Of a stretch of DNA of 60,977 bases, positions 16,793-24,723 are shown piece by piece. This stretch comes from Chloroflexota bacterium (GTDB lineage Bacteria; Chloroflexota; Dormibacteria; Dormibacterales; Dormibacteraceae). Position 1 is the stretch's first letter; every line of letters starts with the position of its first letter. Under the pieces are notes generated by a model. It saw nothing but the letters and a program-made list of their open reading frames with translations. It made no database searches and was not told the origin of the DNA. The position numbers and the translations under genes are program-made. The stretch spans positions 1 to 60,977 of the forward strand of contig VBEG01000034.1 of assembly GCA_005882115.1 (NCBI GenBank). The letters run 5' to 3'.

Positions 16793-17404
16793 GTGCTCCC
16801 GGTCGAGTTCCGCGGCCCCGCCGACCAGATATTGCGAGGCTTGATCTTCGGCGCGGGCGAGCGCTGGGTGGTTCTCGTCCACGGTGAGGGACAGGACCTG
16901 GATGCGTGGCGGCCGCTGGCCCACTTCCTCGCCGACCGCGAGCTGTGCGTCCTGGCTTTCGATATGCCTGGCCACGGCGCATCCGACGCGGAGTGGAAGC
17001 CTGAGCTCGCGGCTCCGGCGGTCCTGGCGGCTGTCGATTTTGCGAGGTCTGGAGGTGCCCGGCAGATTCATCTGATCGGAGCCGAGGTCGGTGCGCTGGC
17101 CGTGCTGGCCGCCGCGGCACGAGGTCCGCATGAGCCGGATTCGATCGTCGCCCTTTCCCCGACCATGGACGACCGGGTGGCAGACCTGGCTCATGTGCGC
17201 GAAGCGCGTGCGCCGAAGCTGATCCTGGTCGGCGCGCTGGACCCAGGCGCGGTTGGATCGGCCGAGGCTTTCTATCGGGGCGCCATCGGGCACTGCGAGC
17301 TCACCCAGTTCCCGGTCAGCGCGGAGGGCACATATCTCCTGGCCGGCGAGTGGGGGTCGCATGCGCGCGAAAAGGTGCTGGCGCACCTCATGCACGAGGG
17401 CTGA
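16793..17404 (+). CDS. Alpha/beta-hydrolase-fold protein lacking the nucleophilic serine
   Basis: A 203-residue alpha/beta-hydrolase-fold protein. The oxyanion region is LVHGEGQ (28-34) and the following motif is FDMPGHGASD (56-65). At the nucleophile elbow, where GxSxG is expected, it reads GAEVG (96-100), so Glu98 replaces the catalytic Ser. An acid candidate (LVGALDPG) and a late His are present. The start is GTG 16793; a TTG at 16727 would abut the divergent gene start. It may be a non-catalytic homologue or use a different chemistry. It overlaps no gene and converges with the MBL gene at 17405. Confidence 0.7.
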   Translation: MLPVEFRGPADQILRGLIFGAGERWVVLVHGEGQDLDAWRPLAHFLADRELCVLAFDMPGHGASDAEWKPELAAPAVLAAVDFARSGGARQIHLIGAEVGALAVLAAAARGPHEPDSIVALSPTMDDRVADLAHVREARAPKLILVGALDPGAVGSAEAFYRGAIGHCELTQFPVSAEGTYLLAGEWGSHAREKVLAHLMHEG

Positions 17405-18157
17405 CTACCAGGCCGCGACCATCTGTTCCGGAATCAGCAGGCGGTCGAGGACCAGATTCGCGCGCTCGATGTGTCGCTGACCTTCCTTCAGCGACAGGGT
17501 CAGATGGCCCGGCAGCAGGTCGGTGACCGAGAGGCCGCGGAGCTTCCGCAGCGAGCTGATCAGGGCATCGAGGCGGCAGTCATGAATGTTCTGGAGAAGA
17601 ACCTTGCCGCCGAAGAAGATCACATCGCCGGCGAACAGGATGCGCCGGCCGCCGTCTTCGAGCAGCAGGGATACATGCCCGTCTGAGTGACCGGGCGTGT
17701 CGAAGACCGACAACCGCAGTTGGCCGACCTCGATGGTTGCGCCCTCCTCCAGCTCGTGGTCGACGGGGAAAGGCTCGAGGTGGTAATCGAGTGGATAGAT
17801 CCCAGCCTGTTTGGCTACATCGATGCTCATCGCTTTCTCGTCTCCACGGCGAAGGCTGTCGGCGATGACTCCCGAGACATGGATCGCCGGCGCGTCGAGC
17901 AGCTTGCTGAACCGCGCGGCGCCCCCCGCGTGATCGCCATGACCGTGGGTGAGGATCAGATGGCGGATGCGAGCCGGGTCGAATCCATCTTGCTTGACGT
18001 TGGCGATGATCGCCTCGGCCCCCATCCCGGCGCCGACGTCGATCAGGGCAAGCTCGTCCCCACCGTCCAGCAGGTAGACGTGGCAGTCGAAGGGGTCCGT
18101 GAGGTCGAAACCGTTGCTGCCCGAGCCGACGAGATAGACCCGCTCTGACAGCTTCAT
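17405..18157 (-). CDS. MBL-fold metallo-hydrolase
   Basis: A 250-residue metallo-beta-lactamase-fold hydrolase. Metal ligands are visible in HGHGDH (71-76), PGHSDGH near 152 and FAGDVIFF near 173, with the last His in LLPGHLTLSL near 218. This pattern fits the glyoxalase II/lactonase-like group. It is divergent from the DppF-type ATPase through a shared palindrome. It abuts the alpha/beta-hydrolase-like gene, whose stop lies next to its own at 17404/17405. Substrate unknown. Confidence 0.88.
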   Translation of the reverse strand: MKLSERVYLVGSGSNGFDLTDPFDCHVYLLDGGDELALIDVGAGMGAEAIIANVKQDGFDPARIRHLILTHGHGDHAGGAARFSKLLDAPAIHVSGVIADSLRRGDEKAMSIDVAKQAGIYPLDYHLEPFPVDHELEEGATIEVGQLRLSVFDTPGHSDGHVSLLLEDGGRRILFAGDVIFFGGKVLLQNIHDCRLDALISSLRKLRGLSVTDLLPGHLTLSLKEGQRHIERANLVLDRLLIPEQMVAAW

Positions 18158-18167
18158 CTGCCCTTGA

Positions 18168-18177
18168 AGCTTAAGCT
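18168..18177. promoter_or_regulatory. Palindromic -10 (AGCTTAAGCT) shared by MBL hydrolase and DppF genes
   Basis: The perfect 10-bp palindrome carries TAAGCT on both strands. On the minus strand it ends 10 nt before the MBL ATG at 18157. On the plus strand it abuts the GTG at 18178 and lies 9 nt before the ATG at 18187. A possible minus-strand -35 (CCGACA, 18196-18191) is 17 bp away. Confidence 0.35.
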
Positions 18178-19212
18178 GTGAATTCGATGATGTCGGCTCT
18201 GAGCAGACCGGCCGAGCGGTCGCCTGCGGCGGAGCCGTTGGTCGAGATCTCAGGGCTGACCAAGCTCTATCCGATGGAAGCCGGCTGGCTGGGCAAGAAG
18301 CGATCCTGGCTGAGCGCCCTGGAGGATGTCGATCTGAGTGTCCGGCGGGGGGAGATCCTGGCCCTGGTCGGTGAGAGCGGGAGCGGCAAATCGACGCTTG
18401 CGAGACTGCTGATCAAGCTGATCGAACCTACGCGGGGCGAGATTCGCTACGAAGGCAAGAACATCTTCGCGCTCTCTCGACCGCAGGTTCGGCGGCTCCG
18501 GCGAAAGGTGCAGATCGTGTTCCAGGATCCGTACTCGTCGCTCAACCCACGTCACACCGTGCACCAGATCGTCGGCGAAGGCATCAGCGGCCTGAAGCCA
18601 CCCGCTCGACGCTCGCGAATCAAGGACCTGCTCGAGCTCGTGGGCCTCTCGCCGAACATCGTCGACCGCTACCCCCACGAGTTCAGCGGCGGTCAGCGCC
18701 AACGCATCTGCATCGCGCGAGCGCTGGCGGTCAAACCGGAATTCCTGATCCTCGATGAGCCCGTAAGTGCGCTCGATGTGTCCGTGCAATCGAAGATCCT
18801 GAACCTCCTCGCCGATCTCAGGGACACGCTTCATCTCACCTATGTGCTGATCTCGCATGACCTCGGCGTGGTCAGGCACATCGCCGACCGCGTCGCTGTC
18901 CTGTACCTGGGCCACCTGGTCGAGGTTGCGCCCAGGGACCTGCTCTTCTCGAACCCTCGGCACCCTTACACCCAGGCGCTCCTGTCCGCGGTGCCCGTGA
19001 TCTCGAGCAAGCGTGAGAAGGGAACGCGGATCGTGCTCACCGGCGAGATCCCTACCGCAATCGACGTCCCGGCCCGCTGCCGCTTTGCCACGCGTTGCTT
19101 CCGCTCGATCGATGTGTGCTGGAAGGAGGTGCCTCGCTTGAAGCCGACGGAGCGCGAGCATACGGTCGCCTGCTTCAATCACGCGCCGATCGCGCAGGCT
19201 CTGCCGCGCTGA
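18178..19212 (+). CDS. Peptide ABC transporter ATP-binding protein (DppF/OppF type)
   Basis: A 344-residue ATPase that normally pairs with a DppD-type subunit. It has Walker A GESGSGKST near residue 66, Q-loop FQDPYSSLNP near 113, signature FSGGQRQR near 170, Walker B FLILDEPVSALD near 191 and a C-terminal oligo_HPY region with paired Cys. The start is uncertain: GTG 18178 sits against the -10, while ATG 18187 or 18190 would fit a short-leader mRNA better. It is transcribed away from the rest of the importer, which is unusual for this family. Confidence 0.9.
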   Translation: MNSMMSALSRPAERSPAAEPLVEISGLTKLYPMEAGWLGKKRSWLSALEDVDLSVRRGEILALVGESGSGKSTLARLLIKLIEPTRGEIRYEGKNIFALSRPQVRRLRRKVQIVFQDPYSSLNPRHTVHQIVGEGISGLKPPARRSRIKDLLELVGLSPNIVDRYPHEFSGGQRQRICIARALAVKPEFLILDEPVSALDVSVQSKILNLLADLRDTLHLTYVLISHDLGVVRHIADRVAVLYLGHLVEVAPRDLLFSNPRHPYTQALLSAVPVISSKREKGTRIVLTGEIPTAIDVPARCRFATRCFRSIDVCWKEVPRLKPTEREHTVACFNHAPIAQALPR

Positions 19213-19221
19213 TCGCAAACT

Positions 19222-19314
19222 CCTCCCCATTCATGGGGAGGTGGCCCGAAGGGTCGGAGGGGCCGGTGCGCCCCATCCCCCGGCTGCGCCGGGTACTTCC
19301 CCAATCAATGGGGA
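19222..19314. repeat. REP-like intergenic element with three small hairpins
   Basis: Between the ATPase stop and the aldolase gene lie three palindromes: CCTCCCC/GGGGAGG (19222-19241), CCCGGC/GCCGGG (19279-19293) and TCCCC/GGGGA (19298-19314). The outer two have similar loops (attcat and aatcaat) and the same C4/G4 stem core, in inverted orientation. The layout resembles bacterial dispersed REP-type elements. It may also end the upstream transcript. Only one copy is in the window, so dispersal cannot be judged. Confidence 0.5.
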
Positions 19315-19333
19315 CGAGTTTCGTTCGCCGGTT

Positions 19334-19339
19334 TACTCT
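19334..19339 (+). promoter_or_regulatory. Putative -10 element for leaderless aldolase mRNA
   Basis: TACTCT ends 6 nt before the GTG at 19346. The spacing supports GTG 19346 over the ATG three bases downstream and leaves no room for a ribosome-binding site. Confidence 0.42.
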
Positions 19340-19345
19340 GGCGCG

Positions 19346-20089
19346 GTGATGCTGCGAGAGATCCTCGACGGCGGCAAGGCCGCTCTCGGCGGATGGTGCG
19401 TCGTTCCCGGGTCCTTCACCGCCGAGGTCATGGCCCGGGCGGGCTTCGACTGGATCTGCATCGACATCCAGCACGGTTTGATGGGACAGCAGGACATGGT
19501 CGGCATGCTGCAGGGAGTAGCCGCGACCGCCGTTCCATCCATGGTCCGTGTGCCCTGGAACGACCCCGGCTGGATCATGAAAGCCCTCGACGCCGGCGCC
19601 GCGGGCGTGATCGTGCCGATGGTCAATTCCCCGGAGGAGGCCGCCGCCGCCGCGGGAGCCTGCCGGTATCCGCCCGAGGGATACCGGAGCTGGGGACCCA
19701 CCAGGGTTTCGCTTGGAGTCCCCGACTACGGCCCGGAGCTCGCCAATCGCTCGGTGATCTGCGCAGTGATGGTCGAGACGGTGTCCGCGCTCGATCGGCT
19801 GGACGAGATCGTCGCCGTCAAAGGCGTGGACGCGGTGTTCATCGGCCCTAGCGATTTCGCTGTTTCGATGGGATTCCCGCCGCGCTCGGACGAGCCTGAG
19901 CACAGGCGACGGCTGGAGGCGGTGCCCGCGGTGTGCCGGAGCCACGGCGTCATCGCCGGCATCGCTTGCGGCAGCAGCGAGCTGGCGGCGCGATGGAGGG
20001 ACGCTGGATACACGATGCTCGCCCTACCCTCCGATATGGTTCTCCTCCGCCGCGCCGCGACGGAGATGCTGGACACGATGAGGCGATGA
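19346..20089 (+). CDS. HpcH/HpaI family aldolase
   Basis: A 247-residue class II pyruvate-type aldolase. Signatures are FDWICIDIQHG (divalent metal/base region, about residues 33-43), VPMVNSPEEA near 90, the metal-ligand Glu in VMVETVSALD near 143 and FIGPSDFAVSMG near 168. It cleaves or forms C-C bonds in 2-keto-3-deoxy-type acids. It is the first gene of a three-gene unit: its stop overlaps the start of the AtzG-like gene (ATGA), which in turn overlaps an amidase. The acid released by the amidase may feed this aldolase. Confidence 0.9.
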   Translation: MMLREILDGGKAALGGWCVVPGSFTAEVMARAGFDWICIDIQHGLMGQQDMVGMLQGVAATAVPSMVRVPWNDPGWIMKALDAGAAGVIVPMVNSPEEAAAAAGACRYPPEGYRSWGPTRVSLGVPDYGPELANRSVICAVMVETVSALDRLDEIVAVKGVDAVFIGPSDFAVSMGFPPRSDEPEHRRRLEAVPAVCRSHGVIAGIACGSSELAARWRDAGYTMLALPSDMVLLRRAATEMLDTMRR

Positions 20090-20256
20090 ACGCGCCGTCA
20101 ACCGCGTGGCTGAGGCAGATAGCAGATGAGCTCGGCCTCAAGCTGGGCAACCAGGATCTGGCGCGCCTGCGACCGATGGTCGCGGACCTGCTCGCCGTGG
20201 GGCGGCGTCTGCGCCTCAAGGATCAAAGAGAGCGACCGATTCCGCGATCGTCGTGA
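20086..20256 (+). CDS. AtzG-like small amidase-partner protein
   Basis: A 56-residue protein with two predicted helices (AWLRQIADELGLKL and ARLRPMVADLLAVGRRLR). Size, helix spacing and position directly before an amidase match the AtzG/DUF4089 family, GatC-like subunits that bind and solubilise AtzE-type amidases. The start overlaps the aldolase stop (ATGA) and the stop overlaps the amidase start (GTGA), so the three are probably coupled. The assignment rests on length, pattern and context. Short proteins of this kind are often missed in annotation. Confidence 0.65.
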   Translation: MNAPSTAWLRQIADELGLKLGNQDLARLRPMVADLLAVGRRLRLKDQRERPIPRSS

Positions 20257-21635
20257 ACCACTCGGAGTCGGACCAGGTCCACCTCCTGTCCGTGACCGAG
20301 GCGGCTAGCAGGATCCGCGACGGCTCTCTAAAGCCACCCGAGTACGTCGAGGCCCTCGCCGACCGGGCCCGCCGGCTCGATCCATTGTTGAGATGCATCG
20401 TTACCCTGGCGGCCGAAACCGCGCTGGCCGACGCGCAGGTGACCGAGCACGAGATCTTGCATGGCACCTGGCGCGGCCCCCTGCACGGCATCCCGATCGG
20501 CGTGAAGGATTGCATCGCCACCGCCGGGCTCCGCACCACCGCCAACTCGCGCCTGCTCATCGATTGGGTGCCCGAGAAAGATGCCCCTTCGATGGCGGCG
20601 ATTCGACGGGCAGGCGCCATCGTGCTGGCGAAGCTGAACCTGAACGAGTTCGCGTGGAGCATCCCCAGCGAGGAGGACCTCTGCCCCCCACCTCGAAACC
20701 CATGGGGTCCAGACCACCTCGCGATGGGATCCAGCAGCGGCTCCGCCGTCGCAGTTGCGAGTGGCATCTGCCCGGCGGCATTGGGGACCGACGCGGGCGG
20801 CTCGGTGCGGCAGCCGGCATCGAACTGCGGTGTCGCCGGTCTGAAACCAACGCACGGCTTGATCGACTCGAGCGGCGCGTTCGGGCCGCCAAGCATCTGT
20901 GACGTCGGACCCATAGCACGCACCGTGGAAGATGTCGCGCTGCTTTTGGAGGGCATGACTGGAATGCCCGGCTTTGTCGATCGCGTGAAGAAACCAGTGC
21001 GCGGGGCGCGAGTGGGGGTGCCGCGTAGGCACATCGATGAGGCGCGACCCGACCCTGAGGTGGCGGCGGCGTTTGCCGAGGCGCTGCTTGGTCTCGCCCA
21101 GCTCGGGATGGAGATCGTGGAGGTGGAGGTCGAAGGCCTCGCGGACGCCGCGGCGGCGGACTTCCTGGTCCTCAACGTGGAGGCGTTCGCCGCTCACCGG
21201 GAGTGGCTTCGCACGCGGATCGTTGACTACGGACCCAGCGCGCGCGCCTACCACACGCAGGGCGCCTTCCTTTCCGCCACGGACTACACGGCCGCGGTCC
21301 GGGTCGGCGAGGTCGTCCGGCACCGTCTGGAGCAGGCCCTCGCCGTGGTCGATGTGCTGGCCACACCGGTGGTGCCGGTCGTCACGGCCGAAGATGCCCG
21401 GGCGAGCAAGTCACGACCGCATACCGGCGGCACCGCGATCTTCACCGCCCCGTTCAACCTGACGGGCCACCCTGCAATCTCTGTTCCCGGGGGGATGAGC
21501 GCCGCGGGCATCCCGATCGGACTCCAACTCGCCGGCCGTCTGGGCGGCGACGCCGACCTGCTAGCGATTGCATGCGCCTATCAGCAAGCGACCCCGTGGC
21601 ACACCATGCGTCCGCCTCTAGACGCCGCCGGCTGA
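20253..21635 (+). CDS. Amidase-signature hydrolase (AtzE/GatA-like)
   Basis: A 460-residue amidase-signature enzyme with the complete Ser-cisSer-Lys triad: Lys85 in PIGVKDCIA, the cis-Ser in MGSSSGSA (about 162) and the nucleophile Ser184 in GTDAGGSVRQP. The C-terminal motif FTAPFNLTGHPAISVP is typical. The GTG start overlaps the AtzG-like gene. The partner suggests a heteromeric AtzE-type enzyme acting on a carboxamide or biuret-like compound, not a tRNA amidotransferase. No GatB is nearby. Its 3' end overlaps the convergent second amidase by 18 bp. Confidence 0.9.
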   Translation: MNHSESDQVHLLSVTEAASRIRDGSLKPPEYVEALADRARRLDPLLRCIVTLAAETALADAQVTEHEILHGTWRGPLHGIPIGVKDCIATAGLRTTANSRLLIDWVPEKDAPSMAAIRRAGAIVLAKLNLNEFAWSIPSEEDLCPPPRNPWGPDHLAMGSSSGSAVAVASGICPAALGTDAGGSVRQPASNCGVAGLKPTHGLIDSSGAFGPPSICDVGPIARTVEDVALLLEGMTGMPGFVDRVKKPVRGARVGVPRRHIDEARPDPEVAAAFAEALLGLAQLGMEIVEVEVEGLADAAAADFLVLNVEAFAAHREWLRTRIVDYGPSARAYHTQGAFLSATDYTAAVRVGEVVRHRLEQALAVVDVLATPVVPVVTAEDARASKSRPHTGGTAIFTAPFNLTGHPAISVPGGMSAAGIPIGLQLAGRLGGDADLLAIACAYQQATPWHTMRPPLDAAG

Positions 21636-23117
21636 CCCCGGCCTCGCCGAAACACGTGCGTAGGTGGCGGTCCACGGCCTCACGCGCTCGAAGGCGGCGC
21701 TCACCGCGATCACGGATTGGTCGGCAAAGCGGCGACCGGCGATCTGCAACCCGACCGGCAACCCGTCAGCTGACAACCCCGCCGGTATGGAGGCCGCCGG
21801 ATGGCCAGTGAAGTTGAAGGGATAGGTGAGGCACCAGCCAAGCAGCCGGTCGACGCTGTGGCCATTTATCTCGGCCGGCCCGAGGGTGTTGCCATCGGTT
21901 GCGTTGTCGACCGGAAGCCCGGCGAGCGTCGGACAGACAAGGATGTCGCATTCGTCGAACACGTCCTGTAGCGCGTCGAGGACCTCTGTCCTGATCACAT
22001 CGTCCCGGCGATAGTCCAGCGCGGACTGCGACCAGCCCAGCTCGAGGCTGGCCGCGAACTCCGGTGAGATCTGATCCCGGTGCGATCCCAGAAGGTCAAT
22101 GCCCTCGGTCTTGAAGCCGTCGGCGGTCTGCGCCGAACGGACAGCGCTCTGGCGCATCCATGCGTCGCAGAGCTCTTCCTGGCTGCGCTTGAATCCCACG
22201 CGCACCTCCTCCACGTGAGCGCCTGCTTCCTCGAAGGCCGCCACCGCCTCCCTGGTGACCCTCGCCACCTCGGGATCGATCGGAAACACGCCCAGGTCGG
22301 GGCTCCACGCGACGCGCATTCCGGCCACGGGACGCCGCGTCGCGGCGGCGTAATCCGCCCCCTCGGCGGGCAGGCTGTATGGGTCACGGTCGTCCGGCCC
22401 GGACATCACACCGAGCATCAGGGCCGCGTCGGCCACCGACCTGGCAATCGGGCCGGCATGCGCGAACGGGACGGCGAGCATGAACGCGTCCGGTCGCGCG
22501 ACCGCCGCGACGCGGCCGAACGATGCCTTGAACCCATACACGCCGCACCACGCGGCCGGGATCCGGATCGAGCCACCACCATCGGAGCCCTGCGCGAGGG
22601 GCGCCAGGCCCGCTGCCACCGCGGCAGCGCTTCCACCAGAGGAGCCACCTGCGTTCTTGCCGATCCGAAACGGGGTGCTCGTCGGACCGAAAAGGTAGTT
22701 GTCGGTGATCCCTCGATGTCCGAACTCGGGGGTGTTCGTCTTGCCCAGGACGATCGCGCCGGCCTCCTCCAACCGCGTCACGTAGGTCGCGCTGACGGTG
22801 GGAGTCCAGTCCTTGAACGGCTTGCAACCGAACGTGTTGGGGACGCCGGCCTTGAAGTCAAAGAGGTCCTTGATCGCGATCGGGAGACCGTGCAGCGGTC
22901 CGAGCGTCGCTCCGGAAACCACCGCCTTCTCGGCTTCGCGCGCGAGCCGCCTCGCTTCCTCGTGCAGCACCAGGACATAGGCGTTGACAGTCTGGTTGCG
23001 CCGAGCGATGCCGTCGAGGAAAGCGTCCACGACCTCGACCGGTGACAGGTCGCGCCGCGCGATGCGGGCGGCGATCTCGGTGGCCGGCATGTAGGCAAGC
23101 TCGTCTTGAGCGGCCAT
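21618..23117 (-). CDS. Amidase-signature hydrolase
   Basis: A 499-residue amidase with Lys in PIAIKDLFDF near residue 82, the cis-Ser in NAGGSSGGSAAAVA near 158 and the nucleophile in GSDGGGSIRIPAAWCG near 179. It starts with ATG after AGGAGGAAC. It is the type often called indoleacetamide hydrolase or enantioselective amidase, and it is not closely similar to the amidase it converges on. It is the last gene of a minus-strand run after KDPG aldolase, with only 12 bp between them. Confidence 0.9.
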   Translation of the reverse strand: MAAQDELAYMPATEIAARIARRDLSPVEVVDAFLDGIARRNQTVNAYVLVLHEEARRLAREAEKAVVSGATLGPLHGLPIAIKDLFDFKAGVPNTFGCKPFKDWTPTVSATYVTRLEEAGAIVLGKTNTPEFGHRGITDNYLFGPTSTPFRIGKNAGGSSGGSAAAVAAGLAPLAQGSDGGGSIRIPAAWCGVYGFKASFGRVAAVARPDAFMLAVPFAHAGPIARSVADAALMLGVMSGPDDRDPYSLPAEGADYAAATRRPVAGMRVAWSPDLGVFPIDPEVARVTREAVAAFEEAGAHVEEVRVGFKRSQEELCDAWMRQSAVRSAQTADGFKTEGIDLLGSHRDQISPEFAASLELGWSQSALDYRRDDVIRTEVLDALQDVFDECDILVCPTLAGLPVDNATDGNTLGPAEINGHSVDRLLGWCLTYPFNFTGHPAASIPAGLSADGLPVGLQIAGRRFADQSVIAVSAAFERVRPWTATYARVSARPGSAGGV

Positions 23118-23129
23118 GTTCCTCCTCCT

Positions 23130-23771
23130 TCAGCCGGCGCCGTGGACAGCGGCCAGCGCTTGCTCGACGAGCGGCACGACCACGTCCGGCCCTTCGTCGA
23201 CGATCCGGCGGGCGGGGAAAAGCGACGATCCCATGGCGAGAGCCGCGGCGCCTGCCTTCAGGTAGGCGGCCGCGTTGTGCGCAGAGATTCCGCCGGTAGG
23301 GACCAGCCGCGCGCCCGGAAACGGCTGCAGCATCGAGGCGAGATAGGCTGGTCCGCTCGGCTCGGCCGGAAACAGCTTCAAAGCTCGAGCCCCCAGCCGG
23401 AGGGCGAGGTCGATCTCGGTCGCAGTGAAAACCCCTGGGAGCATGACCAGCCCTCGCCGCTGAGCCGCCTCGAGCAGGGCGGGGTTGAGACCCGGCGCGA
23501 CCAGAAACTGCGCACCCGCCTCCGCAGCTGCGTCCAGCTCCGCGTCGCTCCGCACAGTCCCGGCGCCGACGAGAGCGTCCGGGTGGTCGCGCCGGAGCCG
23601 CCGGATCGCATCGGCCGCGCCCGTGAGCGTGAACGTCACCTCGACCGCAGCCAGTCCGGCCTCGATCGCGCAGGCGGCGGCGGCCACCACAAGCTCCACA
23701 TCATCGAGGCGCACGATGCCGATGAGCCGTGCGCCAAGCAGCTCGACAACCGCAACATTGGAATCGGTCAG
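23130..23771 (-). CDS. 2-Keto-3-deoxy-6-phosphogluconate (KDPG) aldolase family protein
   Basis: Cleaves KDPG-type keto acids into pyruvate and an aldehyde phosphate, using a lysine Schiff base. Lys132 lies in LKLFPAE and the catalytic Glu44 in AVEVTFTL. Starting at GTG 23714 would remove the first beta strand (GARLIGIV). The frame stays open up to a CTG at 23771 whose CTGA overlaps the kinase stop, giving 213 residues, the normal family length. I therefore prefer the rare CTG start. With the upstream kinase it forms the lower part of an Entner-Doudoroff-like route. Confidence 0.85.
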   Translation of the reverse strand: MTDSNVAVVELLGARLIGIVRLDDVELVVAAAACAIEAGLAAVEVTFTLTGAADAIRRLRRDHPDALVGAGTVRSDAELDAAAEAGAQFLVAPGLNPALLEAAQRRGLVMLPGVFTATEIDLALRLGARALKLFPAEPSGPAYLASMLQPFPGARLVPTGGISAHNAAAYLKAGAAALAMGSSLFPARRIVDEGPDVVVPLVEQALAAVHGAG

Positions 23772-24712
23772 CGCCCTACCTCCCGGTGGTCTTTTGCCAG
23801 CAGCGCGGCGACATCCCCCGCATCAAGCCGGAACAGGTCCCCGTGCAGGGTCATCTTCAGGGCGCTCATCGCGAGCCCGCGCTCGAGGCCCAGCTCGAGC
23901 GATCCGTCGACCAGGCCCCAGATGAGCCCGGCCACGAATGCGTCGCCAGCCCCCACCCGGTCGATCGTCTCGACCGCGTGCCCTCCGCGGCGGACGGTGG
24001 TGCCGCCGCGTGATGCGATAGCGCCCGCGGCACCCAACGTCAACACCACCGTTTCGACGCCAAGTGCGGCCTGCAGCTGCTCGACGCCGTCTGCCCCGAA
24101 GAGGTCGCGCGCGTCCTCGGCCGTGGCGACCAGAACGTCCACCAAAGGCGCAACATCCCGAACTGCCTCTGCCGCGGCCTCGCGGCCCCACAGCCGCTGT
24201 CTGTAGTTCACGTCCATGGTCACTGAAGCACCGCTGCCCTTGGCCTCCTCCATTGCCCGCCGCGCAACTTCGCGACTCGAATCGGAAAGCGCGAGCGTGA
24301 TTCCCGACACGTGGAAGAACTGCGTGTCCGCGAGTCCGGCCCAGTCGAACGCACCGGCCGCGGCGAGCGCCATCGTCGAGTGGGCGCGGTCATAGAGGAC
24401 ATCGATCGGCCGGGGAGCGGCTCCCATCTCGACGAAGTACAGGCCAAGTCGTCCGGCTTTCTCCCATCGCACCAGCGACGTGTCAACGCCGCCCGCGGCG
24501 AGGGTGCGGACGACCCGGCGGCCCAACGCGTTTTCGGGAAGCGCCGAAACCCAGGCAGCGCTGAGGCCCACGCGCGCGGCCGCGTACGCGACGTTGGCCT
24601 CGGACCCGGCGACGTGGACGTCGAAGGCCAGCGCTTCCTCCAGACGATCGCCAGGGCGCACCGACAATCGCAGCATCGCCTCACCGAGCGTGACAAGTTG
24701 CCGCGTGGGCAA
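23768..24712 (-). CDS. PfkB-family sugar kinase, probably 2-keto-3-deoxygluconate kinase
   Basis: A 314-residue ribokinase-fold kinase. It has the N-terminal GEAMLRLSV segment, the substrate-lid GSEANVAYAAARVG near residue 32, and the C-terminal signature DRVGAGDAFVAGLIWG near 258 with the catalytic Asp. Position between KDPG aldolase and a fold-III PLP enzyme points to phosphorylation of 2-keto-3-deoxygluconate at O6. The stop overlaps the aldolase start. Other keto-deoxy sugars are possible. Confidence 0.87.
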   Translation of the reverse strand: MPTRQLVTLGEAMLRLSVRPGDRLEEALAFDVHVAGSEANVAYAAARVGLSAAWVSALPENALGRRVVRTLAAGGVDTSLVRWEKAGRLGLYFVEMGAAPRPIDVLYDRAHSTMALAAAGAFDWAGLADTQFFHVSGITLALSDSSREVARRAMEEAKGSGASVTMDVNYRQRLWGREAAAEAVRDVAPLVDVLVATAEDARDLFGADGVEQLQAALGVETVVLTLGAAGAIASRGGTTVRRGGHAVETIDRVGAGDAFVAGLIWGLVDGSLELGLERGLAMSALKMTLHGDLFRLDAGDVAALLAKDHREVGR

Positions 24713-24723
24713 TGCGCGCGCGC

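Noticed and set aside
16725-17120. N-terminal extension of the peptide-binding protein upstream of 16724
   Set aside because: The frame stays open only because it is antisense to the alpha/beta-hydrolase-like gene. The Tat lipoprotein signal begins at 16724 with a ribosome-binding site.
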